This document shows, one piece after another, positions 18,856-25,273 of a DNA stretch of 36,988 nucleotides. Within the stretch, counting starts at the first letter, position 1. The number at the start of each line of letters is the position of its first letter. Below the pieces are notes generated by a model. The model saw only the letters and a program-made list of their open reading frames with translations, did not search any database and was not told the origin of the DNA. Origin of the DNA: Flavobacteriales bacterium (GTDB taxonomy: Bacteria; Bacteroidota; Bacteroidia; Flavobacteriales; Flavobacteriaceae); NCBI GenBank assembly GCA_027061855.1, contig JAMOVT010000067.1, positions 1 to 36,988 of the forward strand, in the 5' to 3' direction. The position numbers and the translations under genes are program-made.

Positions 18856-18882
18856 CTCGATAAAAAATTTATTCAGTAATGA

Positions 18883-19074
18883 TTAAGCACGCTTAACATT
18901 AACTGCATTCAAACCTTTTTTTCCTTCTGTAAGTTCAAACTCTACTTTGTCTCCTTCACGGATATCATCCAACAAACCTGTTGCATGTACAAAATATTCT
19001 GTGTTTGACTCGTCGTCGATAATAAAACCGAATCCTTTGGTTTCATTAAAGAACTTTACTGTTCCTGTTTTCAT
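18883..19074 (-). CDS. Cold-shock domain protein (CspA family)
   Basis: A 63-residue single cold-shock domain. RNP1 appears as KGFGFI (13-18) and RNP2 as YFVHATG (27-33), preceded by the conserved MKTGTVKFFNETKG start. Family members bind single-stranded RNA and DNA and act as RNA chaperones, in the cold or constitutively. It has a consensus promoter, a 28-base leader and a strong terminator. No long 5' UTR of the cspA cold-sensing type is visible, which suggests constitutive rather than leader-controlled expression. Confidence 0.95.
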   Translation of the reverse strand: MKTGTVKFFNETKGFGFIIDDESNTEYFVHATGLLDDIREGDKVEFELTEGKKGLNAVNVKRA

Positions 19075-19102
19075 TTTTACTATTTATTAATTATAACTCC
19101 GA

Positions 19103-19110
19103 CAAAGGTA
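19103..19110 (-). promoter_or_regulatory. -7 box TACCTTTG for the cold-shock gene
   Basis: A minus-strand consensus box 29 bases upstream of the ATG, the best-matching class of TAnnTTTG seen in the window. Confidence 0.65.
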
Positions 19111-19206
19111 CGCTTTTTTATTTCTAAACCTAATTATTTTGAAACATTTTTTATTTATTTATAAAACCTAAAAAAATATTGAATTTTATATCCGCCAAAA
19201 GCTTTG

Positions 19207-19214
19207 TATTTTTG
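19207..19214 (+). promoter_or_regulatory. -7 box TATTTTTG for trmD
   Basis: A consensus box ending 14 bases before ATG 19229. Confidence 0.55.
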
Positions 19215-19228
19215 CAAAAAAGAAATTT

Positions 19229-19900
19229 ATGCGAATTGATATTCTCAGTGCCGTCCCCGACTTACTCAAAAGTTTTTTTGAGCACTCTATTGTAAAACAA
19301 GCCATTGATAAAGGAGTAGTAGAAATACATTTACATGATTTACATGAATATGGCAAAGGAAAATATCGTCAAATCGATGATTACCAATATGGAGGAGGTG
19401 CCGGAATGGTATTGATGGTCGAACCCATTGATAAACTCATATCGAAATTAAAATCAGAAAGAGAATATGACGAAGTAATTTTTATGACTCCCGATGCGCC
19501 TTTATTGAAACAGGAAACTGCTAATAAATTGTCTCTCCATAAAAATTTGATAATATTAGCCGGGCATTATAAAGGGGTAGATCAACGAATCCGCGATCTA
19601 CATATTACCAAGGAAATATCAATAGGGGATTATGTTCTATCGGGAGGAGAATTGCCTGCTGCCGTTCTCACAGATGCTATTGTGCGACTCATACCGGGAG
19701 CCATGTCTGATGAAACCTCTGCTTTAACGGATTCCTTTCAGGATAAGTTACTTTCTCCTCCGGTATATACACGACCTGCCGAATACAAAAAAATGAAGGT
19801 GCCTGATGTTTTATTGAGTGGAAATCATAAAAAAATAGAAGAATGGAGGGAAGAAAAAGCATTGGAAAGAACAAAAAACATACGTCCCGATTTATTATAA
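19229..19900 (+). CDS. trmD: tRNA (guanine37-N1)-methyltransferase
   Basis: A 223-residue SPOUT-class enzyme that methylates G37 of tRNAs from S-adenosylmethionine and so prevents +1 frameshifting. The start [25 protein letters not shown], the segment [22 protein letters not shown] and the knot region [12 protein letters not shown] ... [19 protein letters not shown] are the conserved TrmD blocks. The C-terminal [34 protein letters not shown] is also typical. It stands alone here, not with rpsP-rimM-rplS as in many bacteria. It ends beside a convergent terminator. Confidence 0.96.
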   Translation: MRIDILSAVPDLLKSFFEHSIVKQAIDKGVVEIHLHDLHEYGKGKYRQIDDYQYGGGAGMVLMVEPIDKLISKLKSEREYDEVIFMTPDAPLLKQETANKLSLHKNLIILAGHYKGVDQRIRDLHITKEISIGDYVLSGGELPAAVLTDAIVRLIPGAMSDETSALTDSFQDKLLSPPVYTRPAEYKKMKVPDVLLSGNHKKIEEWREEKALERTKNIRPDLL

Positions 19901-19904
19901 AATA

Positions 19905-19939
19905 AAAAGAGGCTGCCTAAAATTTATTGGACAACCTCT
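19905..19939 (-). terminator. Terminator of the DUF2202 lipoprotein gene
   Basis: Imperfect stem AGAGGCTGCC (19908-19917) with GGACAACCTCT (19929-19939); the outer five pairs are perfect. The A-rich stretch 19899-19907 gives a T-tract on the minus strand. Confidence 0.65.
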
Positions 19940-19961
19940 TCCTATAGAACACTATTAAAAA

Positions 19962-20600
19962 TTACATACCACATCTTTCTTTCGGAGAGTTTACAATGGC
20001 ATCAAACTCTTCTTGTGAAATAAATTGAGGGATATAAGTTTCATTCAAAAGAATTAATTGGCCATAAAATGCCCTCATATGATTTCTTGATCCACAAGTA
20101 AGATTTTCAAATACTTGTAAAATATCTATATTATTAGTTAAAGCGGTATATTCTTCAAGATCGTAGATATCCAAATCTTCAATGGTAGCTCCTACTTTCA
20201 AAGCATCTACCTCTGATGTTTCTCCCATAGTAATTAATTGCGTATATAATTCTTGTAAATCCGGATCAGAAAATTCACCGCGATTAGGTAAGGCAGGATC
20301 TTCCAAGTTATATTTTTCCAATAGAGCTAACACCCTGTCCATATGAACTTGTTCACTGGAAGAAATATTTCCAAAAATTGTAAATGAAGGATATTTTTCA
20401 TAAAGATATTCATATACATCTCTTGCTAATTTTTCTTCTTCACGCATTTTGATCAACATATCTTTCTCTTCTTGCGTTAATTCGGGAAGAGTATCTTCAT
20501 TATCATCATCCTTTACACAGGAAGTTAAAATATTTGAAGATAAAACTATCGTTAATAATAGCAAAGGGAATGTCTTGTAGAATTTCATAAAATGTCTCAT
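19962..20600 (-). CDS. DUF2202 ferritin-like lipoprotein
   Basis: A 212-residue protein with a lipoprotein signal (hydrophobic FPLLLLTIVLSSNIL, lipobox LTSC, Cys28) followed by an acidic linker and a four-helix domain. Putative metal ligands sit in REEEKLARDVYEYL, SSEQVHMDRV, IEDLDIYDLEEY and SRNHMRAFYGQL, the pattern of DUF2202 proteins, which belong to the ferritin-like superfamily. Their activity is not established. ATG 20600 is taken, but ATG 20588 (MKFYKTF) is equally plausible because it gives a tighter signal peptide. It has its own promoter and terminator. Lipidation implies an extracytoplasmic role, unusual for ferritin-like oxidases. Confidence 0.85.
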   Translation of the reverse strand: MRHFMKFYKTFPLLLLTIVLSSNILTSCVKDDDNEDTLPELTQEEKDMLIKMREEEKLARDVYEYLYEKYPSFTIFGNISSSEQVHMDRVLALLEKYNLEDPALPNRGEFSDPDLQELYTQLITMGETSEVDALKVGATIEDLDIYDLEEYTALTNNIDILQVFENLTCGSRNHMRAFYGQLILLNETYIPQFISQEEFDAIVNSPKERCGM

Positions 20601-20629
20601 AAGCTTTTCGTTTTAATGTTTTTATACCA

Positions 20630-20637
20630 CAAAGGTA
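20630..20637 (-). promoter_or_regulatory. -7 box TACCTTTG for the DUF2202 gene
   Basis: A minus-strand consensus box 30 bases upstream of ATG 20600, identical to the box of the cold-shock gene. Confidence 0.6.
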
Positions 20638-20742
20638 CAATGACATATTCCTTTGACTATTACAAAATTTTATAAAAATTTAATGATTTTGTTATTATTT
20701 AATAAAAAAAGAAAGATAAAATGATTTTTAACAGAAATTAAG

Positions 20743-20827
20743 TGCGCACGACAGGACTTGAACCTGCACGGCCTAAACGGCCACTAGCCCCTCAAGCTAG
20801 CGTGTCTACCAATTCCACCACGTGCGC
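20743..20827 (-). tRNA. tRNA-Leu (GAG)
   Basis: An 85-base class II tRNA. The acceptor GCGCACG pairs with CGTGCGC. The anticodon stem CTAGC/GCTAG encloses loop TTGAGGG with anticodon GAG, which reads CUU and CUC. A long variable arm (TGGCCGTTTAGGCC) and the T-loop GGTTCAAGTCC are present. The CCA tail is not encoded. Confidence 0.95.
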
Positions 20828-20839
20828 AAAAAAGAGGTT

Positions 20840-20847
20840 CAAAAATA
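20840..20847 (-). promoter_or_regulatory. Possible -7 box TATTTTTG for tRNA-Leu
   Basis: A minus-strand TAnnTTTG match 13 bases upstream of the mature tRNA 5' end. It overlaps the T-tract of the tRNA-Lys terminator. Confidence 0.4.
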
Positions 20848-20880
20848 AAAAAGTTAAGCATATTTGCCTAACTTTTTTAT
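20843..20880 (-). terminator. Terminator downstream of the tRNA-Lys pair
   Basis: Stem ATAAAAAAGTTA (20845-20856) with TAACTTTTTTAT (20869-20880), extended by GC/GC after one mismatch, with a 6-base loop. On the minus strand the stem runs into TTTTTTATTTTT. Confidence 0.75.
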
Positions 20881-20888
20881 TTTATAAG

Positions 20889-20961
20889 TGACCTGGCTGA
20901 GGCTCGAACTCAGGACCCTCTCCTTAAAAGGGAGATGCTCTACCTACTGAGCTACCAGGTC
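20889..20961 (-). tRNA. tRNA-Lys (TTT), copy 2
   Basis: A 73-base tRNA with acceptor GACCTGG/CCAGGTC, D-arm AGCTCAGTAGGTAGAGC, anticodon stem TCTCC/GGAGA with loop CTTTTAA (anticodon TTT), and T-loop GTTCGAGCC. No CCA is encoded. It is identical to the copy at 21000-21072. Confidence 0.96.
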
Positions 20962-20999
20962 GGAAAATTGTTATTTCAAAAAGTTAATCTAAAAAGAAG

Positions 21000-21072
21000 T
21001 GACCTGGCTGAGGCTCGAACTCAGGACCCTCTCCTTAAAAGGGAGATGCTCTACCTACTGAGCTACCAGGTC
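21000..21072 (-). tRNA. tRNA-Lys (TTT), copy 1
   Basis: Identical in every base to the downstream tRNA-Lys, offset by 111 bp. It is the promoter-proximal copy; both are probably cut from one transcript that ends at the hairpin 20845-20880. Confidence 0.96.
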
Positions 21073-21092
21073 GGGTTTCCTTGTTAGGCGTG

Positions 21093-21124
21093 CAAATATA
21101 TAAACATTTTTACTTTTGACAAAA
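21093..21124 (-). promoter_or_regulatory. tRNA-Lys promoter (TTTTG - 19 bp - TATATTTG)
   Basis: On the minus strand a -33 TTTTG (21124-21120) and a -7 TATATTTG (21100-21093) are separated by 19 bases, the best complete Bacteroidota promoter in the window. The rest of the gap to 21348 holds only an imperfect AAATTCAA/TTGAATTT inverted repeat and T-rich sequence. Confidence 0.7.
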
Positions 21125-21348
21125 CAATTTTATATTTTTTTGAATGATTTTTTTCTTTCATCACATTCTTTTAAATTCAAATAAATTACTATTCTTTTTA
21201 AAGAATTGAATTTGAGAATATTCAGGTTACCAGATTCATCTAAATCCTCCATTTTCTTTTATAACGGTGGTCTCTTTATTCCTTTTCTTTACTTTTATAA
21301 ACCGTGATTTTCCTTGATAGTCGTATTTAAAATTTTCTTTTTTCTTTT

Positions 21349-21678
21349 TTACATCATTCCCAGCATCAATTTTGCTTCATCACTGAGAAAATCTTTGCTC
21401 CAAGGCGGATCAAAAGTAAGTTCTACTTCTGCATTTTTTACTCCGTGAGTAGCTTTGACTCGTGTTTTTACCTCTTCGGGCAATGAATCTGCTACGGGAC
21501 AATTGGGGGCCGTTAAAGTCATTAAAACCTTGACATTATTATCATCATCGATATCAATATCATAAATGAGTCCCAAATTATAAATATCTACAGGAATTTC
21601 CGGATCATAAATTAATTTGAGCTGCTCTACTATGGCGTCCTCCAAAACTTTTTTGGGTATTTTGTGTTCTTCTGACAT
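21349..21678 (-). CDS. DUF59/MIP18-family iron-sulfur assembly protein (SufT-like)
   Basis: A 109-residue DUF59 protein: the start KKVLEDAIVEQLKLIYDPEIPVDIYNLGLIYDI and the conserved Cys segment LTAPNCPVADSLPEEV, then VELTFDPPWSKDFLSDEAKLMLGM. DUF59 proteins assist late iron-sulfur cluster maturation and form the last gene of many suf operons; the Cys in APNCP is the functional residue in relatives. It begins 4 bp after the sufE stop, so the two are co-transcribed. Confidence 0.92.
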   Translation of the reverse strand: MSEEHKIPKKVLEDAIVEQLKLIYDPEIPVDIYNLGLIYDIDIDDDNNVKVLMTLTAPNCPVADSLPEEVKTRVKATHGVKNAEVELTFDPPWSKDFLSDEAKLMLGMM

Positions 21679-21682
21679 GGTA

Positions 21683-22096
21683 TTACATATTTTGTTTTGC
21701 TAATTCTTTTATTCTTTTCATTACGGATTCCAAACCCATTTTACGGGTAGGTGACAAATGATTAGGGAGATCAATTTGATGAACAATATTAAAATCGTAT
21801 TTTTCTATTTCCTCCGCGGTATGCCCATTCAATAAGTTTAAAAGCATACTGATTACTCCTTTTCCTAAAATAGACTCGCTATCTCCTTTAAAATAGAGTT
21901 TTCCGTCCTTTTTATCCACAGTTAACCAAGAGGCAGATTGACAGCCTTCTACTTTGGTCTGTGCGTTTTTATGCTCTTCCGGTATGAGAGGAAGCTCTCC
22001 TCCCATATCCATAATATAATTGTACTTGTCGTTCCAATCGGGAAACATAGAAAAATCTTCCAGCAATTCCGCTTCCTTTTCTTTTATTGTTTTCAT
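21683..22096 (-). CDS. sufE: SufE sulfur-acceptor protein
   Basis: A 137-residue SufE. The sulfur-accepting Cys52 is in VEGCQSASW, preceded by DWNDKYNYIMDMG, with the C-terminal helix HLSPTRKMGLESVMKRI, all family blocks. SufE takes persulfide sulfur from the desulfurase SufS, stimulates it, and passes sulfur to SufB. Its partner gene sufS would be expected just upstream but is not there. The first phased repeat array begins 8 bp upstream of this ATG, so translation initiation would occur right beside the repeats. Confidence 0.95.
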   Translation of the reverse strand: MKTIKEKEAELLEDFSMFPDWNDKYNYIMDMGGELPLIPEEHKNAQTKVEGCQSASWLTVDKKDGKLYFKGDSESILGKGVISMLLNLLNGHTAEEIEKYDFNIVHQIDLPNHLSPTRKMGLESVMKRIKELAKQNM

Positions 22097-22103
22097 TTTT
22101 GTT

Positions 22104-22257
22104 AGTTATGAGTTATGAGTTCGGGGTTATGAGTTATGAGTTATGAGTTCATAGTTATGAGTTACGAGTTCATAGTTATGAGTTATGAGTTCATAGTTAT
22201 GAGTTATAAGTTCTTAGTTATGAGTTATGAGTTCGTAGTTATGCGTTTGGGGTTATT
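22104..22257 (+). repeat. Heptanucleotide array 1 (22 units of AGTTATG type)
   Basis: Twenty-two consecutive 7-bp units from 22104 to 22257 in exact register with no insertion or deletion. The main unit is AGTTATG; every third unit is usually AGTTC with a variable end (AT, GT, TT), giving a 21-bp higher-order period. All frames on both strands contain stops, so it is not coding. It lies between the sufE start and the S23 gene. Confidence 0.9.
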
Positions 22258-22286
22258 GTATGCCTATATATCATAATACATAAGAT

Positions 22287-22646
22287 TTACCTTTTCATAT
22301 TTTTCTTAGTATTAATTATAATTGTTTTTATGATTTTTAAAATAATTTCAGCCTCATTATGAAGTTCATCATAATATTTTTGATCAATATATTTTGTTTC
22401 ATGTAACAACTCCAACCAATATAATGTTTCGTCAGCTTCTTTTTGAGATATAGATAATTTATGGACAAAATCCGCTTTACTTACAGCATTATCCGCTTCT
22501 CTATAATTGGCTCCAATAGAAGTGCCGGATCTTAATATCTGTTTGCTAATAACATATTCTTTCTTTTCATTCGCCAATTTTTTGTATAAAGTTATTATTT
22601 TAACAGCAAATTGAAAAGTCAGTTTCTTAATGTTATTATCTCTCAT
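22287..22646 (-). CDS. S23-type four-helix bundle protein (IVS/Avd-like family)
   Basis: A 119-residue all-helical protein with the S23 signature: LTFQFAVKIITLYKKL, then ISKQILRSGTSIGANYREADNAVSKADFVHKLSISQKEADETLYWLELL and a final basic helix. The family was first found in intervening sequences of 23S rRNA genes and also includes free-standing genes and the Avd accessory proteins of diversity-generating retroelements; these form basic barrels that bind nucleic acid. Here no rRNA, reverse transcriptase or variable repeat is nearby. The gene interrupts the suf operon, between sufD and sufE, in the same direction, and is flanked by arrays 1 and 2 of phased 7-bp repeats. Function unknown. Confidence 0.9.
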   Translation of the reverse strand: MRDNNIKKLTFQFAVKIITLYKKLANEKKEYVISKQILRSGTSIGANYREADNAVSKADFVHKLSISQKEADETLYWLELLHETKYIDQKYYDELHNEAEIILKIIKTIIINTKKNMKR

Positions 22647-22676
22647 GTTTTAATTTTTTATAAATATACGTTTTTT

Positions 22677-22774
22677 AGTTATGAGTTATGAGTTACGAGT
22701 TCATAGTTATGAGTGTTGAGTTATGAGTGTTGAGTTATGAGTGTTGAGTTATGAGTGTTGAGTTTGTAGTTATT
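22677..22774 (+). repeat. Heptanucleotide array 2 (14 units)
   Basis: Fourteen contiguous 7-bp units in exact register. It starts like array 1 (AGTTATG, AGTTACG, AGTTCAT) and then alternates AGTTATG with AGTGTTG. Orientation is the same as array 1. It lies 30 bp upstream of the S23 start codon, so S23 transcripts may run through it. The 58 bp between arrays 2 and 3 are AT-rich without a recognised feature. Confidence 0.9.
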
Positions 22775-22832
22775 GGTTAAACTCTTTATAAAAATACAAC
22801 TTATTTTCTATAACCCAAACAAAACTATACAC

Positions 22833-22944
22833 TTGTACTACACACTACACACTGCACACTACGAACTACGCACTACGCACTACGAACTCCACACTACGAA
22901 CAACACACTAAGAACTCCACACTACGAACTCCACACTACACACT
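22833..22944 (-). repeat. Heptanucleotide array 3 (16 units, inverted)
   Basis: Sixteen contiguous 7-bp units read on the minus strand, types AGTGTGG, AGTTCGT, AGTGCGT and AGTGTGT, in exact register. It shares the AGT start of arrays 1 and 2 but is inverted relative to them, and its first unit overlaps the sufD stop codon TAG (22945-22943). Confidence 0.88.
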
Positions 22945-24295
22945 AATTAGGAACGGTACATTGCAATATACATTTTTCACATACATCCAGTTCTCCGTTT
23001 AATCGTTTTTTTATCAAATCTTTAGTCGGTTCTATTAATTCGGGAATCTTAATCGCCTCGATCAATTCGCCTGTAAAAGCATATAATTGTAAAAGTTGGG
23101 CATCACGTTTTGATATTCCGCGTTGCCTGATATAAAATAAAGCTTCATTATCAAGCTGTCCGGTGGTGGAACCATGGCTACAACTCACATCATCGGCATA
23201 GATTTCCAAGAAAGGTTGCGAACTGATTTTGGCCTTATCCGTCAATAAGATATTGTCGTTTTTTTGATAAGCATTTGTCTGCTGCGCATCTTTCTTAACC
23301 AGAATTTGTCCGTTAAAAAATCCTTTTCCGCTGTCATCTAAAATCCCTTTGAATTTTTGATTGGAATAACTCCCTTCCGATGAATGCGATATAAATATCA
23401 CATTATCGAATTGTTGTGTTTTATCGACCAAATATAATCCGTAATGATCCACTTCCACTTCTTTACCTAAAATATCGGCAAATTGTTCATTGCGCAAAAG
23501 TTTTCCGTTTAATTGATAGAAGTTGGTATAAAACCGTGCTTTTTCTTTTACTTCAGAAAACGAATTGGAAAACAAAGCACTTAAATTATTAATATTTTGA
23601 TATTTATACCAATTGAGTTCGGCATTTTCTTTGACAAAAATTTCACTGTCAAAAGTAGCAAAATGACTTCTGTGTTCATTGGAATCATCACATTGAATAA
23701 TATTCACTTGTGCATCTTTTTCTATTATCACAAGATTACGAGTATTGATTAATGCATCTACCGGAGCATCCAGTTTTTGTGAGATTTGCAGATTGAAGTT
23801 CTTCACATTTTCCGGCACATACATAAAAAAACCATCCGTAAATAAGGCCGTATTGAGATAGTCCATAGGATTGGTGGATTTTTCGGTCAAACGATTGAAA
23901 TATTTTTGGACCAATTCGGGATATTTTCCGGCTGCTTGCTTGATACTTCCCAATAAAACTCCATTTTCAAGTTCTTGAAAATCACCCGCATAATGGCCGT
24001 TAACCAAATAAATATTCTTGGTTTTCAGCTCGGGCACAATACATATATCATTTTCATAAGAGTCTTTGATCACTGAGTGAGCTACCGGATGATAATAACT
24101 ATCCAACAACCGGTTTAAATTGGTTTTTCTCCATTTCTCATCTTTTAAAGTGGGAAAACCTTTTTCTTTAAATTTTTGAAAAGCTTCGATACGGGCTTTT
24201 CTTATAAAACCGGGCTCCTCTTGTATTTGTTTTGAAAAAGTATTTTCAAAAAAATCAATGATATGTTGTTCTAAAAGTTTTCTCGTTCTAGGCAT
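22943..24295 (-). CDS. sufD: SufD, Fe-S cluster scaffold complex subunit
   Basis: A 450-residue SufB/SufD-family protein. The N-terminal helical part (KARIEAFQKFKEKGFPTLKDEKWRKTNL) and the long right-handed beta-helix with ISHSSEGSYSNQKFKGILDDSGKGFFNGQILVKKDAQQTNAYQKNDNILL and SCSHGSTTGQLDNEALFYIRQRGI are the conserved SufD blocks, including His in CSHGS. SufD joins SufB and SufC in the SufBC2D scaffold that builds new clusters. ATG 24295 is chosen: it overlaps the sufC stop by 8 bases, typical of translational coupling, and the upstream 34 residues only mirror the sufC sequence in another frame. A run of phased repeats starts exactly at its stop codon. Confidence 0.95.
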   Translation of the reverse strand: MPRTRKLLEQHIIDFFENTFSKQIQEEPGFIRKARIEAFQKFKEKGFPTLKDEKWRKTNLNRLLDSYYHPVAHSVIKDSYENDICIVPELKTKNIYLVNGHYAGDFQELENGVLLGSIKQAAGKYPELVQKYFNRLTEKSTNPMDYLNTALFTDGFFMYVPENVKNFNLQISQKLDAPVDALINTRNLVIIEKDAQVNIIQCDDSNEHRSHFATFDSEIFVKENAELNWYKYQNINNLSALFSNSFSEVKEKARFYTNFYQLNGKLLRNEQFADILGKEVEVDHYGLYLVDKTQQFDNVIFISHSSEGSYSNQKFKGILDDSGKGFFNGQILVKKDAQQTNAYQKNDNILLTDKAKISSQPFLEIYADDVSCSHGSTTGQLDNEALFYIRQRGISKRDAQLLQLYAFTGELIEAIKIPELIEPTKDLIKKRLNGELDVCEKCILQCTVPN

Positions 24296-25070
24296 TTTGT
24301 TTTGATTTTTTATATTCTTCTTCAATCCATGCATATCCCTTTTCTTCCAATTCTTTGGCAAGGTTTTTATCTCCCGTTTTGACAATTTTTCCGTCATACA
24401 TTACATGCACAATATCCGGAACTATATGGTCGAGAAGACGTTGATAATGAGTAATTACCAAAAAGGCATTATCATTATTACGCAATTTATTCACGCCATC
24501 TGCTACGGCTTTCAAAGCATCTATATCCAATCCGGAATCGGTCTCATCGAGAATAGCTAAATCCGGCTGTAACATCGCCATCTGGAAAATTTCATTCTTC
24601 TTTTTTTCCCCGCCCGAGAAACCTTCATTTACCGAACGGTTTTTCATTTTGTCGGGCATATTGACCATTTTTTGTTTCTCTCGATACATTTTCAAGAACT
24701 CGCCGGGTTTGATAGGGTCTTGCCCTTTGTATTTTCTTTGCGCATCGATAGCCGCTTTCATAAAATTAGTCATGCTCACTCCGGGAATTTCCACAGGGTA
24801 TTGGAATCCCAGAAAAATACCTTCCAAGGCTCTTTCTTCGGGGTCTAAGTCCAAAAGATTTTTACCTTTGTAGATGATTTCCCCGTCGGTTACTTCATAG
24901 CCTTCTTTTCCAGTAATCACATTAGCTAACGTACTTTTTCCGGTTCCATTCGGTCCCATAATGGCGTGGACTTCACCGGGATTGATGGTTAAATTCAATC
25001 CTTTTATGATTTCTTTATCGCCAATTTTGGCATGTAGATTTTTTATTTGTAATAAAGGTTTTTTTTTCAT
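24288..25070 (-). CDS. sufC: SufC ATPase
   Basis: A 260-residue ABC-type ATPase that powers the SufBC2D scaffold in the cytoplasm. Walker A is GPNGTGKST (39-47), the signature is NEGFSGGEKKKNE, and Walker B is LAILDETDSGLD followed by the switch His in VITHYQR. These are typical SufC forms, including the SGLD D-loop. It sits between sufB (203 bp away, across repeat arrays) and sufD (8-base overlap). Confidence 0.97.
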   Translation of the reverse strand: MKKKPLLQIKNLHAKIGDKEIIKGLNLTINPGEVHAIMGPNGTGKSTLANVITGKEGYEVTDGEIIYKGKNLLDLDPEERALEGIFLGFQYPVEIPGVSMTNFMKAAIDAQRKYKGQDPIKPGEFLKMYREKQKMVNMPDKMKNRSVNEGFSGGEKKKNEIFQMAMLQPDLAILDETDSGLDIDALKAVADGVNKLRNNDNAFLVITHYQRLLDHIVPDIVHVMYDGKIVKTGDKNLAKELEEKGYAWIEEEYKKSKQNA

Positions 25071-25079
25071 TTTATTATT

Positions 25080-25135
25080 GTTTAATTGTCGAATCGTTGA
25101 ATCGTTTATTTGTTGAATTGTTTAATTGATGAATT
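25080..25135 (+). repeat. Octanucleotide array (7 units of GTTGAATT type)
   Basis: Seven contiguous 8-bp units in register: GTTTAATT, GTCGAATC, GTTGAATC, GTTTATTT, GTTGAATT, GTTTAATT, GATGAATT. It begins 10 bp upstream of the sufC ATG, mirroring the position of array 1 before sufE. Confidence 0.75.
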
Positions 25136-25229
25136 TTACTTGGCATTACATTTTTTTCTATCATATCTCATATCTTTTAACTGCATAAATTTGTACAAAG
25201 AGGTAAAACCATGATGGAATTCCATTTCG

Positions 25230-25264
25230 TTCCACTTTTCTCTTTCCACTTTCCACTTTTTACT
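25230..25264 (-). repeat. Heptanucleotide array 4 (5 units of AGTGGAA type)
   Basis: Five contiguous 7-bp units read on the minus strand: AGTAAAA, AGTGGAA, AGTGGAA, AGAGAAA, AGTGGAA. It starts 9 bp after the sufB stop, mirroring array 3 after sufD. The 95 bp between this and the octamer array show no feature. Confidence 0.75.
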
Positions 25265-25273
25265 TTATCCTAT

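Noticed and set aside
21125-21348. Small gene or RNA in the gap between the tRNA-Lys promoter and the DUF59 gene
   Set aside because: Only a weak imperfect inverted repeat and T-rich sequence are present; nothing supports a gene.
22287-22646. Intervening sequence of a 23S rRNA gene
   Set aside because: The S23-type gene has suf genes on both sides and no rRNA sequence nearby.
22104-22944. CRISPR array
   Set aside because: Units are 7 bp with no spacers and no cas genes in the window; the pattern is a simple phased tandem repeat.
22287-22944. Diversity-generating retroelement with Avd-like protein
   Set aside because: No reverse transcriptase, template repeat or variable repeat is visible; the heptads are too short and simple.
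24296-24397. Longer N-terminus for SufD
   Set aside because: It only reads the end of sufC in another frame; ATG 24295 gives the normal SufD start and a coupled 8-base overlap.
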